A stretch of 58,841 nt of DNA from SZUA-521 sp041738285. Lineage in GTDB: Bacteria; Pseudomonadota; Gammaproteobacteria; Pseudomonadales; Azotimanducaceae. A model generated the notes under the pieces. It was given only the letters and a program-made list of their open reading frames with translations, made no database searches and was not told where the DNA came from. Positions 41,189 to 49,994 of this stretch are shown here, piece by piece (positions within the stretch are counted from its first letter, which is position 1; the number at the start of each line of letters is the position of its first letter). The stretch lies in NCBI GenBank assembly GCA_041738285.1, contig JBGSQB010000226.1, positions 1 through 58,841 of the forward strand, read 5' to 3'. The position numbers and the translations under genes were made by a program.

Positions 41189-43498
41189 TCAGTCGAATCG
41201 ATAGGTCATCGACGCGCCCCATTCACGACGGCGGCCCGGATTGGCATCGGCAGTACCGACGAACCCAATCGATTCGATGCCGTTGGTCGTGTAGTCCTCA
41301 TCGGTGAGATTGGTACCGAACAGTGCCAGCTCCCAGCTCTCATCTGCGGATAGATACGCAACCCGAGCACTCAACACGCCGTAGCTGTCCTGAACCAGCA
41401 GTGGTGAGTTGTTCACCACATGGTAGACCTTGCTCCGATACGACCAATCGGATCGTGCCGTCAGCGAGCCACTGTCACCCAGATTCGCGGTGTACATGGC
41501 ACCAATGCTGTAAGCCCACTCCGGCGTCTTCGGGAACTTCGAGTCCAACGTGATGCCCTGCACCCCCGAGTTCAAGTCGGTGTACTCAGCGTCGATATAG
41601 CTGACGAGGCCGTTGATCGACAAGTTCGGCGTCACGCTCGCTGTCATTTCGAGTTCCGCACCCTTGATCTCAGCCTCACCGGCGTTATCGACAATGACGA
41701 TCAGACTTCCACAACTCAAGCAGATGGCGGTGAACTGGATGTCCGTGTAGTCGCTGAAGTACGTCGCCGCATTGACCAGCAGGCGATCGTCGAGCCACGT
41801 CGACTTCACACCAAGTTCGTACGCCGTAACGTACTCGGGATCAAAGGTTTCCACAGCAACCGCCAACGCGGACGGACGACCGTTGAACCCACCCGACTTG
41901 AATCCGCGCGAGACGGAGACGTACGTGAGGATGTCGTCGGTGGCTTTGAATTCAAGTCCCGCACGTGGCAACCACTCAGACCAGCTATCACTTGGCTCGG
42001 CCGCGCCGGGGGCGATCGTGTAAGTCCCGGTGCTGTTGCGCAGCACTGTCACCTCGAAGTCCTTGTCTTCGGTGGTGTAGCGCAGACCAGCCGTCGCCGA
42101 GAAACGATCCGTGAAATGGTACGTTCCCTGCCCGTAGACGGAGAAGCTCTCAATCTCGATTTCTGTGTCGCGCAGCGTGTTGATGTCCAAAGCCGCATTG
42201 GCCGGATTGCCGGGACCTCCGAACGGCGTTCCCGGAATCGGTCCAGGCAACGCTTCAAGGCCCTCGAACAGACCAAGGCCGAGTCCCGCGTCGAACGTGT
42301 CATCCCCATTTTCGCGCAGATAGTAGACTCCTCCCACCCAGTCCAATGCCTGATCGAAACTGGCGCCACTAACCAGGAACTCCTGACTGAATTGATCGTG
42401 ATTGTTGTCATTGGTCGTTTGCAGGAAGTCGAGCGCAGAATTGTCCTGGTCGCCACCAAAATAGGCGTCCGTGTTGCGATAGGCCGTGATCGACTTCAGG
42501 GTCACCGCATCAATGTCCCAGCTCACCGTCGTGCTGAGCCCCCAGTCATCGAGTTCGCTGGAGTTGGCACCCGTCGCATTGGTCGAGTACATGCCCCCAG
42601 TGATGCTGCCGGGTCCATAGTTGTTACCGGTAGCAACGTTCCAGATAGCAGTGAATGGCGCGGCGGCATTGGCGTCGACGGCGAAGTTCGCGATCGAGTT
42701 CTGCCGCTTGCGCGTGACGTCGGCGATGAAGCGAACGTCGAGATCTTCGCTGACGATCCAATCGGTCATCAATCGCGCCGCACGACTATCGATGTCGCCT
42801 TGATCGCCCTCGTCCAGGTGCCTGCTTACGTAACCATCACGGTTGGCCACCGCATACGACAGACGCGTCAACAGCTTACCGTCGGCAAGCGGAAGATCGA
42901 CGCTGCCCTGTACATCCAGTCGATCGTAGCGACCAACCGTCACCGCCACGTTGCCAACGAACTCCTCAGAGGGCGCCCTGGAGATGAGTTGGATGGCCCC
43001 GCCAGTAGTGTTCTTCCCATAGAGCGTCCCCTGTGGACCGCGCAGCACCTCGATGCGCTCGAGTTCGACGAGATCCATGACAGCGCCAAGTTGGCGAGCG
43101 TAGTACACGCCGTCAACGTAGATACCCACGCCCGGATCGGTGGTAAACAGGAAATCAGACTGCCCAACGCCGCGCATCCAGACCTGCGCGTTGAACGCAC
43201 CGCCCGTATTGCCGGTGCCCGGATCGAAGGTGAGTCCAGGTGTGTAAGGCGCGATCTCCGCGAGATTGGAGATGTTGCGTTCCGTCAACGCTTCGCTCGT
43301 GAACGCCGTGATCGACACTGGAGTGTCCTGAAGGCGTTCTTCGCGTTTGCGAGCCGTGACGACGATCTGTTCGATACCCCTGACATCCTCTTCGGTCGAG
43401 GGGGCTGCCACCGCGCGACCAGACCACATCGACGCCGTCGCGACAACGACGAGCGTCAGGCCAAGAACACGCGGGTACGTTCCGGTCGGTGGATGCAT
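41189..43498 (-). CDS. TonB-dependent outer-membrane receptor
   Basis: This receptor of about 769 residues has a signal peptide (LTLVVVATASMWSGRAVAA), a TonB-box region (IEQIVVTARKREERLQD), an intact plug (LRGPQGTLYGKNTTGGA) and a C-terminal barrel ending in MTYRFD. ATG 43498 follows GGAGAAG. It takes up large or scarce substrates using TonB energy. It belongs to the clade often found with aromatic or terpenoid catabolism in proteobacteria rather than a clear siderophore receptor. It lies 21 bp after the RidA-like gene in the same operon. Confidence 0.9.
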   Translation of the reverse strand: MHPPTGTYPRVLGLTLVVVATASMWSGRAVAAPSTEEDVRGIEQIVVTARKREERLQDTPVSITAFTSEALTERNISNLAEIAPYTPGLTFDPGTGNTGGAFNAQVWMRGVGQSDFLFTTDPGVGIYVDGVYYARQLGAVMDLVELERIEVLRGPQGTLYGKNTTGGAIQLISRAPSEEFVGNVAVTVGRYDRLDVQGSVDLPLADGKLLTRLSYAVANRDGYVSRHLDEGDQGDIDSRAARLMTDWIVSEDLDVRFIADVTRKRQNSIANFAVDANAAAPFTAIWNVATGNNYGPGSITGGMYSTNATGANSSELDDWGLSTTVSWDIDAVTLKSITAYRNTDAYFGGDQDNSALDFLQTTNDNNHDQFSQEFLVSGASFDQALDWVGGVYYLRENGDDTFDAGLGLGLFEGLEALPGPIPGTPFGGPGNPANAALDINTLRDTEIEIESFSVYGQGTYHFTDRFSATAGLRYTTEDKDFEVTVLRNSTGTYTIAPGAAEPSDSWSEWLPRAGLEFKATDDILTYVSVSRGFKSGGFNGRPSALAVAVETFDPEYVTAYELGVKSTWLDDRLLVNAATYFSDYTDIQFTAICLSCGSLIVIVDNAGEAEIKGAELEMTASVTPNLSINGLVSYIDAEYTDLNSGVQGITLDSKFPKTPEWAYSIGAMYTANLGDSGSLTARSDWSYRSKVYHVVNNSPLLVQDSYGVLSARVAYLSADESWELALFGTNLTDEDYTTNGIESIGFVGTADANPGRRREWGASMTYRFD

Positions 43499-43519
43499 GG
43501 GCTTCTCCAACGTTGTAAC

Positions 43520-43921
43520 TCAGGATTCCAACAAACAAGCGGTCAATTCCACCTCGATGAGCATGTCCGGATGAACAAGTCGGGGAACCTCTACGCCGGT
43601 GGCAGCCGGTGGCGCACAGCTTTTGTATGCCGCAAGGCGCACAGGCGTCGCCGCAACGAACGCGTCCAGGTCCGTCGCGTACATCACTTCCTTCACGACG
43701 TGTTCCCAGGAGGCACCATTGGCCTTGAGCACTTCATCGAGGATCTGGTACACGCGTTCGGTCTGAGCCAGCATGTCACCCACACCAACAACCTTTCCGT
43801 CAGGCCCCGTGGCGGTGCAACCGGATATGAACAACCAGCCACCTGCCTTTACGGCGCGGGCGAAGCCCATCTTTCGTTCAGCTTCTTCGCGACGGAAGTA
43901 GACTTGATCTTGTCGTGCCAT
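43520..43921 (-). CDS. RidA-family protein 1
   Basis: This 133-residue YjgF/YER057c/UK114-family protein has GGWLFISGCTATGPDGKVVG, a central QTERVYQILDEVLKANGAS and a VVKEVMYATDLDAF segment. RidA proteins hydrolyse reactive enamines/imines; the Arg of canonical RidA (R105 region) is not clearly conserved (PRLVHPDMLIEVE), so chemistry may differ. ATG 43921 has a strong GGAGGGGGCG ribosome binding site. It is the first gene of the uptake/oxygenase operon, opposite the TetR gene. Confidence 0.85.
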   Translation of the reverse strand: MARQDQVYFRREEAERKMGFARAVKAGGWLFISGCTATGPDGKVVGVGDMLAQTERVYQILDEVLKANGASWEHVVKEVMYATDLDAFVAATPVRLAAYKSCAPPAATGVEVPRLVHPDMLIEVELTACLLES

Positions 43922-43974
43922 CGCCCCCTCCAGTTCGATAGCAGGTATGAAGACGTCACATTTACACAGTTGAA

Positions 43975-43996
43975 AGAGAAATTGAATACTTTCTCT
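43975..43996. promoter_or_regulatory. Inverted repeat in the RidA/TetR divergent region
   Basis: AGAGAAA and TTTCTCT flank an 8-bp AT-rich centre, 54 bp before the RidA gene and within the AT-rich part of the 256-bp divergent spacer. It is a good candidate operator for the TetR regulator at 44178. Confidence 0.45.
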
Positions 43997-44177
43997 AAGA
44001 TTTTTTTGGAGCCCTATAGATGCGTCGAATCTTGATCTGCCAATCTGATTGCCTGCATTTTCGCGGCCACTGTTCCATTCGAGACACCACGATTGATTCA
44101 TTGGCTCTCGATAATCTGGAGATTGCACGAGCTGACTCTAACTGGTGTCATGCCTACACCTTGCAGTCGCACTCGCC

Positions 44178-44900
44178 ATGACCTCCGTCAGACAGAACCA
44201 GAAGGCACTTCGAGCTGCAGCCATCACGCGCGCGGCAAACAAGCTGTTCCGTACGAAGGGTTATGCCAAGACCAATGTCGAGGACCTGGCCCTGGAAGCG
44301 GGCGTCAGCCCCGCGACCATCTACAACTACTTCGGTACCAAGCTCAATCTGCTCCACTCATTGATGGAACCGGAAATGGAGCGCGTCAAACGGGCGGCGG
44401 CGACCGTGCTATCGAACCTTCCCGACGATGTGCTCTCAGGAATCGAAGCGCTGACACGCTGTTATGAACTGGGCCCCGATTGGCTGAATCGCGATTTGTT
44501 GATGCCATTCGCCGAGGAGTTCTTCCTTTCGAACAGCTCGCATCGAAATCCAATCAACATCGTCAGCGAGACGCGAGCACGAGACTTTCATCGATTGTTC
44601 AGACACTACAAACAGCAAGGAAAACTGCACAAGGACATGAACGAGGATGATGCCGTGGCGATCATCGCCAGCCTGTTTCAGTACCATCTGAGAATCCTGC
44701 TGTTCGGCACGCGGCGCGACGGTCGTAAGGAGGACATCGTTGGAATGTCCTTCCTCGAACGCAGAATACGATTTGCCGTATCCGGCATGGGGACCATGAC
44801 AGGAGAACGTGATGGCAACGATCAGAGCAATCGACCGCGAGGGAAATCACCACGAAATCGAACTCGCGCCCGGACAAGTCGTAATGGAGGGGCTACGTGA
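44178..44900 (+). CDS. TetR-family regulator with out-of-place tail
   Basis: This 240-residue protein has a clear TetR HTH (AANKLFRTKGYAKTNVEDLA, EAGVSPATIYNYFGTK) and a helical ligand domain. The last ~28 residues (DGNDQSNRPRGKSPRNRTRA and beyond) overlap the ferredoxin gene by 89 nt in another frame and look like non-coding composition. The original stop may therefore have been lost by a small indel. ATG 44178 is chosen. It probably controls the divergent RidA-TonB-Rieske operon. Confidence 0.8.
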   Translation: MTSVRQNQKALRAAAITRAANKLFRTKGYAKTNVEDLALEAGVSPATIYNYFGTKLNLLHSLMEPEMERVKRAAATVLSNLPDDVLSGIEALTRCYELGPDWLNRDLLMPFAEEFFLSNSSHRNPINIVSETRARDFHRLFRHYKQQGKLHKDMNEDDAVAIIASLFQYHLRILLFGTRRDGRKEDIVGMSFLERRIRFAVSGMGTMTGERDGNDQSNRPRGKSPRNRTRARTSRNGGAT

Positions 44901-45129
44901 CCTGAAAGCCGGTGTCGATGCAGTCTGCGGCGGCATGTGCTCGTGTGCAACGTGCCATGTGTATGTGAACGCGCACTGGATGGCGTTGCTCGCTCCAGCT
45001 GGAGCCGACGAAGCGGAGCTGCTTGCGCTAGTGCCGGGGTTCAATGAACAGAGCTCGCGCCTGAGCTGTCAGATCGAGGTCAGCGGCGCACTCGACGGGT
45101 TGGAACTCGTCGTTGCGCCGCCCACATAG
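44812..45129 (+). CDS. [2Fe-2S] ferredoxin (putidaredoxin/adrenodoxin type)
   Basis: This 105-residue protein has the cluster ligands C39-x5-C45-x2-C48 and C86 (VCGGMCSCATCHV, RLSCQI), the pattern of vertebrate-type ferredoxins that serve P450s and some Rieske oxygenases. ATG 44812 follows AGGAGAACGTG. It is the only ferredoxin in the window and could feed the three nearby Rieske oxygenases and the P450 at 21692. No ferredoxin reductase is visible, so one must be encoded elsewhere. Confidence 0.9.
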   Translation: MATIRAIDREGNHHEIELAPGQVVMEGLRDLKAGVDAVCGGMCSCATCHVYVNAHWMALLAPAGADEAELLALVPGFNEQSSRLSCQIEVSGALDGLELVVAPPT

Positions 45130-45137
45130 GTTCGCCC

Positions 45138-45578
45138 CTATACCGGTGACCCGAGCGGTGGAATACGCGGCGACCACTCTTCTTGGTCGAGCTGAGCGGT
45201 GACCTGAATCTCGAGTAGCGCTCCAGGGAACGCCAGCGCGACCACCTGAACGGCGGTTGTCGCTGGGTTGGCGACGCCCTGATACCGTTTGGCGCGAGCA
45301 CCAACCGCTTCGAACAACTTTGCCATGTCGGTCGTGTACATCACCTCGTTCACCACATTTTCCAGCGTGGCGCCGTTCTTGGCGAGCGTCGCCTCCATGA
45401 TGTCGTATATCCGCTCTATCTGAGCACTCATGTCATTTGGTGCAACCACGCTGCCTGTTTCGTCCACAGAAATGATGCCTGCCAGATGGAGCAGGCCATT
45501 CGCATGCACGATCGCAGAAAACCCCATGCTGTCTTCGAGTGGTTTATTGAAGTGTTGAACCTGACCCAGCTTTGCCAT
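45138..45578 (-). CDS. RidA-family protein 2
   Basis: This 146-residue RidA-like protein has NGLLHLAGIISVDETGSVVA, QIERIYDIMEATLAKNGATL and VVNEVMYTTDMAKLFE segments. It is clearly homologous to RidA 1 but not identical, and again lacks an obvious canonical Arg before the C-terminal strand (ALAFPGALLEIQV). It lies 22 bp downstream of Rieske oxygenase C on the same strand, so it is probably co-transcribed with it; the stop lies 8 bp from the convergent ferredoxin stop. Confidence 0.85.
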   Translation of the reverse strand: MAKLGQVQHFNKPLEDSMGFSAIVHANGLLHLAGIISVDETGSVVAPNDMSAQIERIYDIMEATLAKNGATLENVVNEVMYTTDMAKLFEAVGARAKRYQGVANPATTAVQVVALAFPGALLEIQVTAQLDQEEWSPRIPPLGSPV

Positions 45579-45600
45579 GTCGCGAACTCCTTAATGGATA

Positions 45601-46635
45601 TTACTTGATGAAATCTGACGACTCATGCGAACGCGGGAATGCCCGCACCATAGCCAGATAGCGCGTCAGCGCCCGATCAGAGTGCGTCATGACGCCCGGC
45701 GTGTATTTGAGAGAATGCAAGATAGGTCGGTCGTCACTAACGATGCTTTTTCCCAATCGAAACAACAGTTGGTGCGTCATCGCAACACGGGCGTCGTCTT
45801 CAGCTGTGCCATTGCTCTTGTTAGTGCCCAACGAGTAGAAGACTTGCGTTTTGCCGGGTGCGACGAGGTGGAACCCGGTCAACGCAGCGATCCACTGACC
45901 CATGAACTCGCCATGCAAACGAAAGAAGCTCGTGCCGTATATCCCCACACGTGCGTTCAGCGTGGGGCCGTCACCCTGGTCGAGCTTGGCTTCGAGATCG
46001 TATTCCATCGAATAGTCGGTCCACGCGATCTTGTCGTACAACCACTCGTGATCGAATTGGAGCCGATGCACGACCTTCAAGTGTTGCCAGTCGGGTGTGT
46101 TGGCACAAACCACCCAAGGGTCGACGGGTAACGCCGGTACGTCATAGCTGACCATGAAGTCGATTTCGCTGTCAGCCTTGGGATAGTCGGGGATCTGCCA
46201 CCAGGGCTGCGCGCCGTTGAACGCCCATACAAGTCCGAATCTCTCCACGGTGTGAAAGTTGTACAGGCATGCGGTCTTAGGCGGCGGATCGCCGATGCCG
46301 GTCTTTTCGCACCAACCCTCCTGGTTGAACTCCCAGCGATGGAATCCGCATTGAATGCGGTCGCCGACGACTTGCCCGGCCGCCAGGTCGGCGCCAAGGT
46401 GCGGGCAATACGCCGACAGGACCTGAACAATGCCCGCATCGCTGCGAAAGATGACGATACGACCATCCAAGAAATGCCGGCCTATGACCTGGCCAGGTGG
46501 CACTTCGCTGGAAAGGCAAACCGGAAACCAAGACTCCGTGAACAGCCCGTTGTCACCTTCAGCGGGTACGGGCTTGCTGCGCGGACGGACGCGCCGCCGA
46601 CCGGGACTCGATTCCTGCACGCGTTGCTCGCTCAT
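45601..46635 (-). CDS. Rieske oxygenase C (KshA-like)
   Basis: This 344-residue paralogue has C77-x-H79 (CPHLGA) and C96-x2-H99 (CGFHRW) for the cluster and D182, H185 and H190 (NTPDWQHLKVVH) for iron. ATG 46635 has an AGGAGGTGATCTTG leader, a near-perfect ribosome binding site. It is the most divergent of the three (HRWEF in place of HHW-Y/E). It forms an operon with RidA 2 and is divergent from the DAO-type oxidase. A short palindrome (CCACAGTGTGG, 46674-46684) lies upstream. Confidence 0.9.
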   Translation of the reverse strand: MSEQRVQESSPGRRRVRPRSKPVPAEGDNGLFTESWFPVCLSSEVPPGQVIGRHFLDGRIVIFRSDAGIVQVLSAYCPHLGADLAAGQVVGDRIQCGFHRWEFNQEGWCEKTGIGDPPPKTACLYNFHTVERFGLVWAFNGAQPWWQIPDYPKADSEIDFMVSYDVPALPVDPWVVCANTPDWQHLKVVHRLQFDHEWLYDKIAWTDYSMEYDLEAKLDQGDGPTLNARVGIYGTSFFRLHGEFMGQWIAALTGFHLVAPGKTQVFYSLGTNKSNGTAEDDARVAMTHQLLFRLGKSIVSDDRPILHSLKYTPGVMTHSDRALTRYLAMVRAFPRSHESSDFIK

Positions 46636-46743
46636 CAAGATCACCTCCTGCCAGTGTGTGCACAGACGTTGTACCACAGTGTGGATGTCTTCGAACTCAG
46701 GTTGGATTACGCTGCCGCGTTCTCATCATCCCCAGGGTCGGTC

Positions 46744-48018
46744 GTGACACGATCATTGTGGCAGCACGTTTCTGCACCGGGACCTGCATCGATCACGCTC
46801 GATGGGCCTGCCACCGCAGACGCAATTGTCGTCGGCGGCGGGTTTACGGGTCTTTCCTGTGCACTGGGTCTGGCTCAGAGTGGCCACAAGGTCACCCTAC
46901 TCGAGGGACGCGAACTAGGTTGGGGCGGGACGGGACGGAACGCTGGTCAGTGGCTACCCGGTTGGCCAGGTCGTTCACCACGAAGCGTCATCGAGCAGTT
47001 CGGCGAAGAACGTGGTTCGGCCCTCAATCGATTCAACCGAGACGCGAGTCGTCTCGTCGTACGTCTGGCAAACGAACATGGTTTCCACGCCGACGTGAAC
47101 CAATCCGGCGTATTGGTGGTCGCGCATACTCCCGAGAAATTCACCGAACTCGAAGCCATACACCGTGGCTGGTCGGATCTTGATTGTCGAACCAAGTTGA
47201 TTTCTCAACGCGACATCGGTCGTTACCTCACTACGAATCGCTACTTCGGTGGCTTGCTGTATGAGGAAGGCGGGACTCTGAACCCGTTGGCGTACGCGCG
47301 CGGCTTGGCCAATGCGGCGCTCGCGGCGGGCGTGACCATACACACCAGCAGTCCCGCTGTTCGAGTGCTTTCGCACGCAAATCACTGGCACGTCGAGACG
47401 CCCCATGGAAGCGTCGTCGCTTCGCGACTGGCGATCTGTACCAACGCGTATACCGACGGTCTGTGGCCCGGACTCGACAAAGTGTTCTTCCGCGTGCCGA
47501 TGGCAATGCTGGCCAGTGAGCCACTTCTGGATCGCGGCGCAGCATTCATGCCAGGGATGATCCCATTCGGGGACACCAATCGACTCGCTCTATTTGGAGG
47601 CATGCAGGATTCCGCCGGGAGGTTCATCGCCTCGGTACTACCGAGGTTGTCCGACCGGGCCTCGCTCGGCGCGCTCAGTCGCGGCTTCGATGCAAAGTTC
47701 CGCCGGGTGTTCGCCGGAATTGAGCCACCACGCTGGCGCTTCAACTGGATGGGACACCTGTGTGTCGTGCCCGATCGGGTTCCGCGCTTCTTTCGCCTCG
47801 GTCACGGCGCGATCGCAGCGATGGGTTATTCCGGCGCTGGCATCGCGATGGGTCTAGCGCTTGGTCGAGAGGCCGCACGTTGCTTGGGCAACGAGACCTC
47901 ACCCGATACACCCATACCAATCGTCGACCCGAAGCCGTTGAGGTTCAACCGGATTGCGCCCTTGGTGATGCGCTTTGTCATGACACCGCTTGCGCGCACG
48001 CTGGACAGGCGCTATTGA
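46744..48018 (+). CDS. DAO-family FAD oxidoreductase (gamma-glutamylputrescine oxidase-like)
   Basis: This 424-residue protein has an N-terminal FAD motif (AIVVGGGFTGLSCALGLAQ) and a GWGGTGRNAGQWLPG segment typical of glycine oxidase/PuuB-type enzymes. LGHGAIAAMGYSGAGIAMGL lies near the C-terminus. The family oxidises amines or amino acids to imines with oxygen or another acceptor. GTG 46744 is the chosen start; the frame further upstream is shadow of the Rieske gene. An imine product would be a natural substrate for the neighbouring RidA proteins. Confidence 0.8.
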   Translation: MTRSLWQHVSAPGPASITLDGPATADAIVVGGGFTGLSCALGLAQSGHKVTLLEGRELGWGGTGRNAGQWLPGWPGRSPRSVIEQFGEERGSALNRFNRDASRLVVRLANEHGFHADVNQSGVLVVAHTPEKFTELEAIHRGWSDLDCRTKLISQRDIGRYLTTNRYFGGLLYEEGGTLNPLAYARGLANAALAAGVTIHTSSPAVRVLSHANHWHVETPHGSVVASRLAICTNAYTDGLWPGLDKVFFRVPMAMLASEPLLDRGAAFMPGMIPFGDTNRLALFGGMQDSAGRFIASVLPRLSDRASLGALSRGFDAKFRRVFAGIEPPRWRFNWMGHLCVVPDRVPRFFRLGHGAIAAMGYSGAGIAMGLALGREAARCLGNETSPDTPIPIVDPKPLRFNRIAPLVMRFVMTPLARTLDRRY

Positions 48019-48056
48019 GCAAATCATCCAACGGTGATTCGCACAAGGAGCACCTC

Positions 48057-49010
48057 ATGGCAAGTGCCTGGAAACCATTCTGGGTGTTCGTCGCCCTGTC
48101 CGTACTACTGCTGGCACTCGTACCGATCCTGAGCGCGTTCACCGGCGCATCGATGAATTTCGCCGAGGTCGCACGGCGCGCATCGACGATCACGGGCATC
48201 GCCTGGACGTCGAATCTCTGGAACGTCGTGCGCCTTGCTCTGGCCGAACCTGATCTGTGGCTGCTGGTTCTGGGCTCCAGCGTACCAACGCTTGCCGCTC
48301 TGATGGTGCTCGCATGGCTGAACGACCGCAGCCAATGGTCCGCGCTGCTCAAGCGACTGAGTCCCTTCCGAACCGAACACATCAGTGCAGCGATTGCGCT
48401 ATACGCACTCCTTGTGTTGTGCGTGATTGGTTGCCTACTGGGAGCCTACGCGGTTCGCCAAGTCATAGCGCCGGATGCGTACTCGACTTCCGCCTCAACG
48501 CTGGGCCTGTCGCTTCTGTTTGCGATCGCCACGGCGGCTTTTCTCGATCAGGGCGCCGTACTGGAAGAAGCCGGTTGGCGCGGGTTCGCGACGCCCTGGC
48601 TGCAGGATCATCTGATGACCCCGCTAGCTGCCGCGATCCTGGTCGGCATCGTATGGTCCCTGTGGCATGTGCCACGCGACGTGGTTTCAGGCGTCGTGGA
48701 ACGACTCGGCCTTGTACGCTACTTGTCGATGTATCTGCCGTCATTCGTGGCCGGTGGCATCGGCGTTTCGGTCGTAGCCGTGTACTTCATGAATCGCCTG
48801 GGTGGCAGTCTGATTCCAGCAATCATGGTGCATGGCCTGGCCAACGATTCGATGGGAATATCGGGTGCGGCGACGATCAATCAGGCGCTCACACCGCTGC
48901 ACCAGTTCACCAAGGCGGTTCCGTTCCTGATACTCGCGGCATTGATTGTCTACGTCGCAGGCAGGCAGTTGGGACACGATGAAACCGCGCGCAATCCTGC
49001 GCCCTCCTGA
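48057..49010 (+). CDS. CPBP-family intramembrane protease
   Basis: This 317-residue polytopic membrane protein has the three CPBP motifs: E-E-x3-R-G (LEEAGWRGF), W-x3-H-x-P (WSLWHVP) and a C-terminal HGLAND. These Glu/His residues form the metal site of Rce1-like glutamate proteases. ATG 48057 follows AAGGAGCACCTC. It lies 38 bp after the oxidase gene and may be co-transcribed, but a functional link is not obvious. Confidence 0.85.
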   Translation: MASAWKPFWVFVALSVLLLALVPILSAFTGASMNFAEVARRASTITGIAWTSNLWNVVRLALAEPDLWLLVLGSSVPTLAALMVLAWLNDRSQWSALLKRLSPFRTEHISAAIALYALLVLCVIGCLLGAYAVRQVIAPDAYSTSASTLGLSLLFAIATAAFLDQGAVLEEAGWRGFATPWLQDHLMTPLAAAILVGIVWSLWHVPRDVVSGVVERLGLVRYLSMYLPSFVAGGIGVSVVAVYFMNRLGGSLIPAIMVHGLANDSMGISGAATINQALTPLHQFTKAVPFLILAALIVYVAGRQLGHDETARNPAPS

Positions 49011-49015
49011 TCGCG

Positions 49016-49873
49016 TCAGTGCTCCAGTTGAATGAGATACGAAAACGTCGGCACCGACAGGCCATCGCGACGATTCGCCAGATAACGCGCGTTCTGCATC
49101 GCAGGGGTAAGATGTTCACGGACGCGCCAGCCGGCTTCACCAACGAGGCGTTCTATTGCGGCGGGCGTGAAGAGCGAGCGAATCGGCTCGCTCTGGAGCG
49201 CGGTCGCGAATCGGGTGCCCGCCAGCAGCGCAACGTCGCGACCGCTGCCGATCGGCGCTTCGCTCCAGTAGTCGAGTACGAGTCGCGTACCGGGTCCCGT
49301 CCGCTCACGCACGCCCCGCAGCGTCTGTGCGATTGCCTCGCGCGTCAAGTAATAGGTGGTACCAAGCCAGGATACGAACGTTGACGATTCCGCTTCGAAC
49401 GACGTTGCCAACAGCGCCTGCGCGAGCGTCGTACGCTCAAAGTCGACCGGCACGAACGTGAGGTTGTCCGGAACGGCCGAGAGCTTGGCGCGCTTCCAGG
49501 CCTGCGTGGCCGGATGGTCGACCTCGAACACGTGGATCGGTTCGCCGGCGCAGCGCAGCGCAAACGTATCGAGCCCTGCCGCGAGCACGAGATACTGCCG
49601 AGGCGCCAGGTCTGCCAGCGCATCTTCTGCGTAGCGCGATCGCACCACAATTTGCGCGCGCATCGTGTCGAGCCCACTGCGTCGTCGTCTGAAGACGGTG
49701 ATCCAAGTGCCCGCCAGCGCGTCCAGGCGTCTGAGAAACCGCTGCGCCGGCGTCGGCAGCAACGACTCGATGGCCTCGTCGACAAAGATCCAGGGCTGTG
49801 CGTCCACGTGACGATGCAGGGCTCGCAGAAACGCCGCACCTTCCGCGGTGCGGCTGCGGCGGCCGGCTTCCAT
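49016..49873 (-). CDS. SAM-dependent methyltransferase (LCM-like, TIGR00027 type)
   Basis: This 285-residue protein has the family motifs VVRSRYAEDALAD, LVLAAGLDTFALR (SAM site) and FEVDHPATQAWKR. It is related to leucine carboxyl methyltransferase-like enzymes of bacteria, whose acceptors are mostly unknown. It is convergent with the CPBP gene, with 5 bp between stops. No partner gene indicates its substrate. Confidence 0.85.
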   Translation of the reverse strand: MEAGRRSRTAEGAAFLRALHRHVDAQPWIFVDEAIESLLPTPAQRFLRRLDALAGTWITVFRRRRSGLDTMRAQIVVRSRYAEDALADLAPRQYLVLAAGLDTFALRCAGEPIHVFEVDHPATQAWKRAKLSAVPDNLTFVPVDFERTTLAQALLATSFEAESSTFVSWLGTTYYLTREAIAQTLRGVRERTGPGTRLVLDYWSEAPIGSGRDVALLAGTRFATALQSEPIRSLFTPAAIERLVGEAGWRVREHLTPAMQNARYLANRRDGLSVPTFSYLIQLEH

Positions 49874-49994
49874 CGCTGGTCGATCCTTCCGTTTGGACCA
49901 GGGACTATAGCGTGTCCCCTGCGCCAGAGCGCAGTTGCCGCCACGCCTACACCGGTTTCAGCCAGGGTGTCGGGTACAGGCGCCAACGCGCCGT

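Noticed and set aside
41420..44035. An 871-codon open frame on the plus strand
   Set aside because: It lies antisense to the TonB receptor and RidA genes, has no recognisable domain and is rich in Arg/His/Val as expected of a GC-rich antisense frame.
46674..46684. CCACAGTGTGG palindrome in the Rieske C/oxidase spacer
   Set aside because: It is too short to separate from chance, though mentioned with the gene it precedes.
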